Shown in pieces: positions 1 through 11,335 of a stretch of DNA of 64,000 nt; position 1 is the stretch's first letter; each line of letters starts with the position of its first letter. The notes beneath the pieces are model-generated. The model was not told the DNA's origin, ran no database searches, and saw only the letters and a program-made list of their open reading frames with translations. This DNA is from Artemisia argyi (lineage: Eukaryota; Streptophyta; Magnoliopsida; Asterales; Asteraceae), in NCBI GenBank assembly GCA_030686995.1, contig CM060696.1, positions 116,079,949 through 116,143,948 of the forward strand, in the 5' to 3' direction. The position numbers and the translations under genes were made by a program.

Positions 1-2036
1 CTATCATGTAACAGGTATTGAAGAAATTCCTCCTGCATCGCTTCAATCCAAGGGTTTTCTGCCATTGCTTCCCGAATGTTCTTTGGTTCTTTGAGGCTGA
101 TTGAGCAAACGTAGATGCACAATTCGAGATCTGTGGCAAGTTGTCTCCTTATTTGAACTGGCTTTGAAGGTTCACCAATAATATGTTCTATTGGATGGTC
201 TTTTGTCCATTGAAACGTAGAAGGGTACCTTGGGTGTAACGAATGTGTGTTAGATGGTTCTTGTAACCTTGAAGAAGATTCAGCAGAATCTGTTGCAAAC
301 GGGTTTTCAAATACTTCTTCTTCTTCTAACGTAACATCGTTTGAATTATTTGTTGGTTCTTCTTGAAAATTTGTTTTTTGGTTTTGCTCATCAACGCTTG
401 GTCGAACAGTTTCAAGTACTGGAGTTACTTGAGTAGATGTAGATGATGTTGATGTAGTTGGTGCTTCAGCTTCGATTGTTGTGGATGCATCTTGTGGTGG
501 TGGTGGTTGATGGTTTTGAGCGGGTGCAGCGGAATGTTGTTGAGATGCATTTGTCGAAGTTCCACCATAATATTCATCAAACATTAACTCAAAGAAATTT
601 TCCAGTTCTTGTTCTGAAGGTTTATCCGTGTTTGTTGACTGAGCTCCTTGAGGTACGAGTCCTGAACTGATGTGTCCAGAAGTCGGCATGTTTGGTGCGG
701 GTCCTAATCCGTTTTGATTAGAAGCCATCGGATTAAGCGCGGGTTCTAGAGCGAGTCTCTCAGAAGCCATTTGTGAAATCTCATCAAACTTCACATTCAT
801 CGTCTCCATTATCTTTTTCGTTCTTCTATTATACACCCTGAATGCCCTCGAGTTTTCTGAATATCTAATGAAGATTCCAATATCACCCTTAGCTTTTAAC
901 TTTCCTAGATCTTCTCTGTCATTCGTCGGATAGCACAAAGCGCCAAACATGTGAAGGTAAGAGATGTCAGGTTTACGGTTGTTCACTAGCTCATATGGGG
1001 TTTTATTAAATCTCGGATGGACTAGGGATCGGTTTTGAGTAAAACAAGCAGTGGCTACAGCATCAGCCCATAAGAATAGAGGTGCACTAGAAAAAATCAG
1101 CATTGTGCGAGCAGCTTCCACAAGAGTTCGGTTTCTTCTTTCAACTACCCCATTCTGCTGTGGAGATCTAACAACTGATGTTTGGTGTGTGATTCCAACT
1201 TCTTCAAGGTAAGTTCTTAACTCCTGGTTTGTAAATTCTGTGCCATTGTCTGTTCTTATAATCCTTACTGGAGCTTGAAGTAGAACTTGAATACGCTTCA
1301 GAAAGGTGATGATGATGCCTGGTGCTTCGTCTTTTGATCTCAAAAACTTTACCCAAGTATATCTTGAATAATCATCAACAATAACAAGAATATACTTCTT
1401 CCCATTAATGCTTTCAACTCTCATTGGGCCACATAAGTCCATGTGCAACATATGTAACCTTGCTTCCGAACTAGGTACGGTTTTGGGTTTACATGATGCT
1501 CTTTTACTTTTTCCTTGTTCGCATGATGGACATAAGTGTTCCTTGGTGTATTTGAATTTAGGAAGTCCGGTGACGATGTTGTCTTTGGCTAACTTGTTGA
1601 TGGTGTCGAAATTGAGATGGGATAAACGTCTATGCCACAGCCAGGACTTAGTTTCGGTTGCCCTTATCATAAGACAAATTGGTGATGTAGAAGCCATTTG
1701 GTTGATGTCGATAGCATACAAGTTTGTACTACGATTACCAGTTAAGAGATCATCACCAACCAAATTTCTAATAAAAATTGTGTTTCTTCTGAAAGCCACT
1801 TCTAAATCTGCATCACAAAACTGACCGACTGAAAACAAGTTGTGTCCCAACCCTTCGACGTAGTAAACTCGAGTGATTAAAAAATTCTCAAACCGAAGAT
1901 CTCCATAACCCTGAATAGCTGCTACATGATCATTTCCAAATCGTACAGTTCCCATGAATTTCCAGACAAAATTGATCAGCAGCTTTAAATTCCCGGTCAT
2001 GTGCTTGGAGCAACCCGAGTCGACGATCCAAAGACA
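1..2036 (-). pseudogene. Copia 1 pol, N-terminal part: protease and integrase
   Basis: The frame is open from about 2036 to the window edge with no stop. It begins at the aspartic protease motif VDSGCSKHMTG (catalytic Asp in DSG, about 2024-1990). A pre-integrase zinc region with SWLWHRRLSHLN and CPSCEQGK follows near 1630-1510. The integrase core shows the D of HMDLCGPM (about 1430), the D of RTDNGTEF (about 1250) and the E of PQQNGVVERRNRT (about 1150). After the core comes a low-complexity Ser/Thr/Gln/Pro stretch (about 770-250) and the tryptophan-rich lead-in to reverse transcriptase (HPIEHIIGEPSKPVQ). It lies one base out of frame with the upstream gag frame, so it would not be made as a normal fusion. 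It is called a pseudogene because of the upstream breaks; the visible domains look intact. Confidence 0.93.
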
Positions 2037-5000
2037 TATTTCAATAACCTGCCAAGAACAGAAGAATTTGTATTTGGAAACCGTTTTGAATTTGGTTCCA
2101 TGGGGTTAGGAGTAGAATCTAAATCACACTCATAGACAGTTGCTACTTGTTTAGCTTGAGCTATTTCTAATTTGCCGTCCTTAAGAGTGAACTCTCTACC
2201 CGTCGGAATCCACATACAAAACTTAAGATAGTTCCTAGGCATTCGACTAATAGTGGTAGTCCTTAATCGTGCAACTAATCTTTCTATAGATCTGGATCTA
2301 GCACTAGGTCTTTTTGGAACATTCTTCTGTTCAGGCGTAACATTCACATTCTTAGAAACACATTCATCATGAACATCATTAATTAAACATTTCTTGCATA
2401 TTAAACAAACAGAGTCATTACATGCATTAGAACCAGTACTTTCGACGTTACATTCAGATGAATCATGTTTCTTATTAAAAAGCGATAAATTCCTAGGGTG
2501 TTCTTCTACTTCTTCAACTTTATTCTTGCTACTACTCGTAGAGACAGGCGAGACTCTATTGTTCCTTGTATTGCTCCTAGGCTTTAGTCTGCTGCTCCTA
2601 GAGGTGCTTTCTAATCCTGTAGAAGGTAAGGCACACACATTAGGATTTATATTGTTGTCCTTTTTAGCATCCCTAGATTCTTTAGAATTAGCCTTTATGC
2701 ACGTGTCATTTGTCTTAGATGTTGAGGCAGACGCACAAGTGGGACTAATCCTAAAAAGGCCAGGTGCTAACACTTTAGGAGTTTCGACAACCGCTTTTCC
2801 TTTATCAACGATCTTATCATTTTCACTTTTCTTGGGCAAGGGTGTTGGAGTAACTGTTTTTGTCAAATCCTTTTTCTCATCGACTTTTGGAGCAAACCGT
2901 GAAATTGACATTTTTGGTTTTTGAACTGTGTTAGAAACATTTGGTTTCTCCGAAATCAATGGTTTTGCAAACTTAGTTTCCTCACCCTTTCCTTTTTGAC
3001 TTTTAAGCTGAGCCCTCAAAAGATCATTTTGCTCTTTCATTTTCTTTAAGTCACGCTCATACGACAATTTGTCATACTTCCATTCTTCCTTTTTTCGATC
3101 AAGTTGTTTAAAATATGACACATTTTCTTTTTCAAGCTTTATGAGAGCATTTTCATATTTTGAAACAATTGCGGAGGTCTCAGTTCTTAGTCGTTCATCG
3201 TCTTGAACAGAATATGTTTGTAAAATGATGGACATAATGTCAGTGGTCATAACAGCTTCGAAGAGAGAATCATTTAGGTTTTCCAAAACATTCATGTTTT
3301 CACGAGCATCATTAGCTTCGTTTACCAGGGATTTGTGGTCCTTGACAAAGTCAGCCGTTTCTTTTAAGAAAACTTGTTCAAAATGGATTACCCTTGCACT
3401 GATGTTATTAAGTGGGATAGTAATTTCGTTTTGAAACACCTTTTTCTGTTCGATATGAAAACTAGAATGCCAGTTGTTAATATTTATGATAGTTTTCGAT
3501 GCAACAATATTTTGAAGTTCTTGAATTCTCTTTTTAACGTCATCAAGAATTTCTCTAGCCTCACTTGTATTAAAAGTGTTGTTAGAGGACATTTGTTCCA
3601 GTTTTGAAAGAGATTTGGAAACAACTTTCTTTTTAAACAAGAATTTCGCAAATGGTCGTTTTATGGAAAACGCAGATGGTTCTGTTTGTGGAACAAAAGT
3701 GATTCTCGAAAGTTTGTTCAATTTGTTGTAATCAATGGGTTTCAAATCCTTTTGTTTCATTTTATTTATGCTCTCTTCGACATGTTCAATCGTTAGAACA
3801 GAATCCCGAACGACGGGAGGATCATGTTTGATATAAATCACATTACCATTGTACAAAACATTCTGTTCTTGCTGAGCTTTCTTGAGATTACAAGGGGTGT
3901 TGTTACCAAGAGCCATTTTATGTTTCGTATGGTAAATCGGATTAGTTTGATTTGAAATCATTTTCATTGTTTGACTCGACTGACCCGACTTAACCACTAA
4001 TTCTTCTAAATGAGCAATCATGTGTTCTGACTCTACGATTTCTTCCAAAAGTTTGTCTTCTTTCTTTGCAAAGTCCTTTTTCAACTCATCCCTTTCTTTT
4101 TCAAGATTGGTATAAGCTGTTTTTTGTTTAGAAAGTTGGTTTTGTAAATCAGAAATTTCCGCGTTTAAAGATTTTATCTTTTTGAAAGAATTAACATCAA
4201 GTGTATCAAACTTGAGTTGCAATTGTTGTTTCTCTGAAACGGAATTTTGATAACCAGTTTCTAATTCAGACAATCTTTTGTTATGAAATTCAAAAGCTTC
4301 AATGGTGGATTTGTAACTCTCAAGCTCAGCGGTCAATTTAACATTCGCGGCCTTAACATCGTGATTGACCTTTTGCACATTCTCAATTTCAATACGACAA
4401 TTATTCAATAATGATTCAAACAAAGCACGTGTTTCCTCATCATTCTCAGCATGCGGTGAAACGAAGCCTCCATTATGATTCACATCTGGAGTTGCTAAAG
4501 GAGTATTGCTACTACTTGGCGTGTCCAGGGATGTATCATAAGTGGGTGCTTGCTTCTCAAAATGTTGTTCCTCATGAGGAGACATATCAAATATATCATT
4601 ATTGTGACATGTGTTGAAATTAGATACCTCAGATGGTGCATTGGTGTCATAAACAGGAAGTGTGTCAGAATCCGTGTCATACTTAGCTTCCTGAAGATTC
4701 GCCATGAATATGCAGTTCGCATCGATATCCTCTTTATCTTCCATGTCATCCATAAGAGCCATAAAGTCATTCTCTTCTGCATTCAACTAAAATCCTGCCT
4801 CTGCCTTTTGTGCCAACATCACTGCTTTCTGCAAGTACGCTAGATCTTTCTTGTTTGGCTTAGTAGGACAATTCCGTGCCATATGACCTACACCCTGGCA
4901 GTTGAAACACTTTATCGAATTACCCTGATTCACATTTCCCAAATTCCCAACTACTGGAGCTGCAACATTTCTATTATGATTACCCATTGCCTGATTACCA

Positions 5001-6241
5001 ACATTCTGACCCCTCTGATTTCCAACAAACTGACCCAACTGAATCCCTGTATTTTGACCATACTGATTCCCTGCATACTGACTTGCATTCTGCATATTCT
5101 GATTGCCCATATTAAATCCCGTAGCATATCCTTGCTGATTCCCATAAACTCCAACCATTTGGCCTCCGTTGCCCATACTGAAACTTGGCTGAGCAATCTA
5201 CTTATTGCGAGTGTTCGATGAAATCCTTTGGTTGTTGTTAGTTGGTGTAGAATAGCATCCTTGGAATGCCTTTGACAGAAAAGCAAACGCTTGGGTCACT
5301 GCAGCATTAACTTCATCATTGTCAGTGAATTCCGGTTCCTGGAATTGTGGGTATTGCTGTTGTGGAATGACTTGTTGTTGTTTTGGGTAGAACTGTTGTT
5401 GGTAGACCGGTGTTGGTTGTTGAATGCATGATGGTTGCATGTAGTTGTGAATGGATGATGATGGTTGTTGAGTGTTCACTTGTAATGGTGTTGGTGTATT
5501 AGCAATTAGTGCGAGAGGATCATGATTCTTTGCCAATCTTTCTTTCCTAACTTCATTAGCCTCAGCTTGGTTTTGCTTCAGAAAGTCATAGAGTTGATCA
5601 TAATTCACCTGATGTAAGTCCTTTGTCTGATTAACAATTGTAACATAACGACCCCATTCTTCTGGAAGGTTATTGAGGAATTTGATGTTTGTTGCAATTG
5701 CTCGTGGTGTCAACTTGTTTCTGATTAACTCATTCATCAAAGTGCAAAACCTTGTGTAGTAAGATTCAATCTGTTCACCTTTAGTGGATGTAAAGTTCTC
5801 CCATTCAGTAAGAAGTTTGTTCTCAACATCTTGTTGTCCAATTTTTGTTCCATGACATATTCTTCTAACACGTTCCCACATAGCATAAGCACTTTCACAG
5901 CTGTCGACCGCAGCAAAGATCTCCCGTGGTAATCCAAGTTGGATTAAATGCATTGCCATATCATCAGCTTTGATCTGCGCCTTGTCTTCATCAGTGTAAT
6001 CTGCTTCTGTTTGTATACGCACTACTGGTTCAGCAGGAGGTGTGGTATTTGGATTACCTTGAATTTGAACTTGTCTTGGCTGAAATGGACCGTTTTCTAT
6101 GGATTTGATCATTAGGTGCCCGGTATCCTTTGTTTTGATGTAACGAAGCATACGGCTTGTCCATGGGAGATATCCACCTTTTTCAAGCATTGGAGGTCGG
6201 TTTTCCGCACCGGCTGCATGAATGTCTTGCTGAGTTGCCAT
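1997..6241 (-). pseudogene. Copia 1 gag, zinc knuckle and long coiled-coil spacer, interrupted by two TAG codons
   Basis: One frame runs from ATG at 6241 to a TGA at 1997, broken only by TAG at 5200-5198 and TAG at 4789-4787. Segment 1 (347 residues) is a copia gag: MLEKGGYLPWTSRMLRYI, a YTRFCTLMNEL region, then a Gln/Pro-rich tail. Segment 2 carries a glycine/asparagine-rich tract and the nucleocapsid knuckle CFNCQGVGHMARNCP (CX2CX4HX4C) near 4915-4870. Segment 3 (929 residues) is an acidic start, a predicted coiled coil (about residues 110-260), further charged helices, a Ser/Lys-rich part and a Cys/His cluster CLICKKCLINDVHDEC. It ends where the protease frame takes over, showing a one-base shift near 2033. 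Both TAG codons sit where this element family normally has glutamine, from memory, so C-to-T decay of CAG is likely. Confidence 0.88.
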
Positions 6242-7314
6242 TGATGAAGTGTAGATGGATAAAGTTGATTCTTGGATCGTTCCAACGAAATAAGAGTAGA
6301 GTTTAGACTGAGTTGATGCAAGTTTTTATGGTGAAAATTTTGACTGAAAACCTTAAAACCTCAATAATAGGCCTCGAAACTTCGCCTAAATCGATAAATC
6401 AATTTAGCTTGTCGTTCTTCTCTGTCTCACGGTCGTTTTGACAGCTGATTCGTCGAAAACGGAGTTACGGTTCAAAAGTTATGGCCGTTTGAAGTTTGGT
6501 CGTCAAAAACCTCACTTTTGTCAAAATTCTCGAAACTTTGCCGTGTTCTCGAAACTTTGAGATTGCGAAACTTCTGATTTCGAAAATGAGGATTGCGAAA
6601 CTTTGGATTTCGAAATTTGTGTTCTCGAAAAATTTTGATTTTTCGAAAATTTCCAGTGTTCTCGAAAATCTTGATTTTTTCGAAAATTTAGTAGTGTTCT
6701 CGAAAATTTTGATATTTTTCGAAAATTTTACAAAGTTCTCGAAAATTGTGATTTTTTCGAACACCCAGTTTCACAAGAAATTTCGAAATTATACAATTTC
6801 GAAATTTAGCCCGAAAGTCGAAGTAATTTCTTTCTTATACAAGAGAGAAAATACCGAGTATCCAACGGTGAGCACGAACGGAGCCTTTTCTTGTGTTCTC
6901 GAAAACTTGTCAATGTGTAATTTCGAAATTATGGTTGGGATTTCAAAAATATGACAGTTTTTTGAGTAAGCAAAAAGCACACCCAAATGACGTTTGCAAT
7001 CCAAGATTCTTGTACTTCTAGGCTAAAAAACACCAAAACTTGAAGAAAGTTTAAAACTTGATGATTTTTATGAAACTTTTTCGAGATCTAGAAAACAAGT
7101 ACAAAAACCAAATCGAATTTTTAAGCTTGAAATTTTCAAAAAGGTTGAAACTTTCTTGGTAGAAAAGGTTTATAACACTAGTTTGTAATAAAAAAAAGTG
7201 TTAAAAACCAAGAAAAACAAGAAAAGTAAGAACTTTTCTAAAGAAAACGTGAGACAAAGCTTGAAAACATGAACCAAACAAACTCTCAACTCTCCTAAAT
7301 CATTGTTAGGCGAT
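6242..7314 (-). repeat. Copia 1 untranslated leader with TTCGAA-centred repeats
   Basis: This is the stretch between the primer-binding site and the gag start. No coding region is supported. From about 6525 to 6765 a degenerate unit of roughly 37 bp recurs about five times, alternating ctcgaaaat and tttttcgaaaatt, so the palindrome TTCGAA or its variant CTCGAA occurs about every 15-20 bp. Further isolated TTTCGAAA sites continue to about 6930. In retroelements this part of the RNA usually holds packaging and dimerisation signals; whether the repeats do that here is inference. Confidence 0.7.
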
Positions 7315-7322
7315 TGATACCA
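7315..7322 (-). other. Copia 1 primer-binding site (initiator tRNA-Met, partial)
   Basis: On the minus strand TGGTATCA follows the LTR end (CCTACA) after two bases. This matches the first eight bases of the complement of plant initiator tRNA-Met; the following ATCGCC departs from the usual GAGC. Confidence 0.75.
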
Positions 7323-7324
7323 CT

Positions 7325-7734
7325 TGTAGGACCTTAGATATCACAACTTTATCACACACAATATAAGCACAATAAGAAGGAAAGATGGAAAGATGGTGAC
7401 TTGTATGAATGTATATGTATTTCATATATAGAGAGAGAGATAAGAAATATGAGAGCTATTATTCAAAGAAAACACACACAAATACACACACAAGCACACA
7501 CCTCAAATGAGCCTTTGAGGTGTTTAAATAGTTCTTAACATGAGATGCCCTATGGGCTTGGGCTTGGACTTGGTTACATGGTTGGATAACTAGGCTTATG
7601 AAACATAGCACATAACATATTAGCTTGCCAAGTCCAAGGCCCAATGACTAAACTATTACTAATCTTAACAAACGACACAAAGTTACAATATGAGAATGAC
7701 CATAACTTCATAATACATATTTTTAATGCTAACA
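7325..7734 (-). repeat. Copia 1 5' LTR (410 bp)
   Basis: The minus-strand sequence starts TGTTAGCATT and ends GGTCCTACA, the canonical TG...CA ends, with the primer-binding site next to the end. The start coincides exactly with the point where the 7735-8376 reading frame is broken: its stop codon TAG is the TGTTAG of the LTR. The region 7437-7510 holds short GA and CA runs. The partner LTR is outside the window. Confidence 0.88.
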
Positions 7735-8376
7735 GTGACCAACGGTACCAAACGCATTCTCTCGAATGAGTTCTTCCCACTTATTCAAATCTTGGCTTAG
7801 CTCTTTGAGGAGGATTTGATTGGCATGAATATCGACATTCTTCGACTTGATTACTCGACTAGTCGTACGACGTTCTAGTTCAAGCATTCGACGAATATCT
7901 TCAAGACTAGGAATCTCAGAATAGTAGGGGCCATCCTGAGGACGATTTATTTCAAGAGTGGAGAGATCCCATTCATTTGAGAAAACGGCTTGGCCGTTGA
8001 ATGGGATTCTAAGAATTTGTCCAAATTGAGCAAGAGTAAGAGTAATGAATTGATTTTGAATCATGAAGGAAATGAGGAGATGACCATAGGGATCGGTTTG
8101 CACCGTCACTTGGCTATAGAAGTCGAGGATAAAACGAGGAATGATAGGTTCGTTGATTTGGAAAAGACATTCAAAACGAATATTGGAGAACATTTGTTCG
8201 GTGTCATCAGATTCATAGAAAGATGGATCGACAATACTTCCTTCGTGAATGTTTCTATTTTCAATAGGACGATAGAAACATGCAACTGAAGGAGACATGC
8301 CGGGAGTAGAAGAGACATTTGGAATGTATTGTTTGGTTTTGGATACATCACCAACCGTGGTCTTAGGCATTTTCAC
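7735..8376 (-). pseudogene. Retroelement-associated ORF, C-terminus removed by copia 1 insertion
   Basis: An ATG at 8376 opens 213 codons that end exactly at the copia 1 LTR. The protein starts MPKTTVGDVSK and contains FYRPIENRNIHEG, INEPIIPRFILDFYSQ and LAQFGQILRIPFNG. I recognise this style from plant LTR elements, where such a protein appears as an additional ORF, but I cannot name a Pfam domain with certainty. It lies on the same strand as copia 2 and about 3 kb downstream of its gag, so it may be the extra (envelope-position) ORF that Sireviruses carry; no pol is seen between them. An ATHILA-type ORF1 is the alternative. Truncation by the LTR is directly visible. Confidence 0.6.
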
Positions 8377-9530
8377 CTAAACAATATAACAACAAAAATA
8401 GAATTAATATAAAAACAACTATCATGCATATATTATATATATGTATATATAATTATATGCAAATTATGTGGAACGAAATTCTACTTCGACACAAAAAAAA
8501 TATTCAATGAAGTAGTTTCATAATGTTCATTTTATTTTGATTTTAAACTCGTTTAGAATATATAATATCAAGGAGTATGATATCATAATTCATTTCGAAA
8601 TACGGATAGATATATATTAGATTATATATCTTCCATTTCGTAAGAGTTTGACACAACATAAGCTTGTTTAAAAGATTAAAATGCGAATTTTAGTTTTCAA
8701 AAATATCATTTTCGAGATAAACCAAACGCTTCTTTAACTAGATAAAAACATCCTAAAACATCAATATACATATTGATTATATATCTTGATGACGTCTATT
8801 GATTTTAGTAGTATTTACAAGTTTTATGAACAAGTTTTAAGTTTCAAATAACTACATATAGTTATAGTTTGTTCATGAACCAAACGCCCATGCTGTCTTC
8901 ATGAACCATTTTCTAACAAATTGAAACGTATGTTTTGATTGTTTAGGACGTTAAAACAATGTAATGTAGTAAGTTTTAAGTGGTTTTTGAGAGTTATATC
9001 AACAATGTGCCTCTTGAAAAATAAAATTTAACAAGGGTTTATGGGCGATTAATGATTTTGACAAAATGATAAGTTATACCAAATTTGAGTTGCAATACAT
9101 CATTCTAATCCTATGGGAAGCATTTGGTAGTTCAATTTCTAGCTTCTATTGCACTTAAATTCGAATTAAAATAAATTTTAATAAAATGCATAATAATTGA
9201 TTAGACACCAAATTGAATGAAATATGATGAAATGCATGTTGGAAAACTTACAAAATATGATGAAATGCATGCAAGAACACCAAAAGGAGGAGAAACGGAT
9301 TTAGAAGTGTCAGATGGCCGATCCCCTTAAACATTAAGGGGACCGCCCTCGATAACAAGTCGGTCCCCTTAATTATTAAGGGGACCGCCTTTGAAATTTT
9401 CCAAATTTCGCGGAATTAGTTTCTGGAACAAAAATATTTATACGTATATAATTAGATTTATAATATATCAAAAATACGTAAACGTTTATTGGCACGATGA
9501 TAAAATTCTTAACAATTTTTAATTACCGTT
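8377..9530. other. Non-coding stretch upstream of the truncated ORF
   Basis: AT-rich sequence without a supported gene. It holds short TA runs near 8425-8455 and two copies of a GGTCCCC palindrome (separate entry). It is probably untranslated sequence of the same retroelement. Confidence 0.5.
9316..9388. promoter_or_regulatory. Tandem palindromes GGTCCCCTTAATNATTAAGGGGACC
   Basis: Two palindromes lie 14 bp apart: 9316-9347 (one arm imperfect, ccgatcccctt) and 9361-9388 (perfect: ggtccccttaa mirrored by ttaaggggacc). Both are followed on the plus strand by gcc. A third copy lies in the copia 2 LTR at 14082-14110 just upstream of a TATA box. A cis-element or RNA hairpin is inferred from the symmetry and recurrence only. 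Confidence 0.55.
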
Positions 9531-10056
<526 letters not shown>

Positions 10057-11021
10057 GGGAAGGGATCGGGTGCATTTTTCCTTTTTAGTGCGGATGGTAC
10101 GGATGAATGTGGACTACACGATCATCCGTCCATCTCAGATTCTGATAAAAAAAACGCGGTGGCAATATCGTAAATATCCCGTCTTTTTTCAAAAACATTA
10201 CTATCGTATTAGCTTTTTTTCTGAAAAAAATTCAAAAAAATCTGAAAAAATTTAAAAAATAAAGAGGACAACAAATAATTAAGAATCGCTGAAAAAAAAT
10301 TCAAAAAAAATCGTTTTCATCGTTAAAGGTATTGTGATATTAGCGTATGATTTTGACTTTTGTAAGTCAAGATCAGATCTTGACTTTTGTAAAAAAGTCA
10401 AAATCAGATTCTGAAACTTTTTTTTAATAAAAATTTTAATATCACAATAACTTTTTTAATATCATAAAAACTTTTTCTTAATAAAAATTGTTAATATCGC
10501 CGTAACTATCATGCTTTCTTAATATCACTCTAATATTCATACATTCTTTTTCAGTTTTTTTAATATCACCGTAAGTTTTTTTAATATCGTAATAAAAAAA
10601 AACAATTATATTAAGCTTTTCACTAATATCACGGTTCATTTTTACATGTAAAAAAGTTTAATATCACGTTGGTTTTACAATATCACCGTAGCTATCATGG
10701 GTTTTTAATATCACGGCTCATAATATTGTTAATATCACGGTAGAACTCATAATATGGTTAATATCACGGTAGCATTCATAATCAAAAAAACAAAAAGTTC
10801 TCAGAAAAATCTGAAAAAATAAAAAAATGAAAGAAGATAACAATATTAAGGATCGCTCAAAAGGAAAAAAATTAAAAAAAATCGTTTGAATGGTGATTTG
10901 GTACTGTGATAGTTGCGTAGATCTTGACTTTTTTACAAAAAGTCAAAATCAGATCTGGATTGAACGGCCTAGATCTATCCGCACGTCCGCACTAAAACAA
11001 AACATCCGCACGTGATCCTCA

Positions 11022-11030
<9 letters not shown>
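10057..11030. mobile_element. Non-autonomous TIR element inserted in a (TA)n tract (974 bp)
   Basis: The left end GGGAAGGGATCGGGTGCATT and the complement of the right end (GAGTGAGGATCACGTGCGG) align with mismatches, and both lead into tagtgcgga motifs about 25 bp further in, so the ends are imperfect terminal inverted repeats. No transposase is present. The interior carries two inverted copies of a tgacttttt/aaaaagtca motif (10349-10400 and 10922-10945) and twelve AATATCA/AATATCG units between about 10430 and 10770. TA tracts flank both ends, so the target was TA repeat DNA. The superfamily cannot be assigned by eye. Confidence 0.7.

Positions 11031-11094
<64 letters not shown>
11031..11094. 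repeat. (TA)n tract, right flank of TIR element
   Basis: About 32 TA units immediately right of the element end. Confidence 0.93.
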
Positions 11095-11103
<9 letters not shown>

Positions 11104-11335
11104 TTAAGTATAAGAGTATATATATGATCGAACAAGTAGAGAGAAGAAAGCAAACTATATCTATGCAAACAATGTAATCAACTAAAGCATATTTATCTAA
11201 GCATGGCAATGAGTTATGAAAGAATGGCGTACCCGGTGGTCTTCAAAAAAATCTTCAAAATCATCAATATGACATATAGACTTTGAAAAAGTCTATGTTG
11301 AGAGAAACTTCAAGATTGCCTCAAGGAAAGTTCAT

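Larger units (their letters stand above)
1..7734 (-). mobile_element. Copia element 1 (Ty1/copia), 5' two thirds, runs off left edge
   Basis: Reading on the minus strand the order is LTR (7734-7325), primer-binding site, about 1.07 kb leader, gag, CCHC zinc knuckle, long spacer domain, protease, integrase. Integrase before reverse transcriptase is the Ty1/copia order; reverse transcriptase, RNase H and the 3' LTR would lie left of position 1. The LTR interrupts another open reading frame at 7734/7735, so this is the youngest layer of the nest. The five bases beyond the LTR are gtgac, the expected target duplication, but the partner copy is outside the window. Two in-frame TAG codons and one frameshift make this copy non-autonomous as it stands. 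Confidence 0.93.

Noticed and set aside
7459..7780. Small minus-strand frames between 7459 and 7780
   Set aside because: They lie in or across the copia 1 LTR and the truncated ORF in another frame, without motifs.
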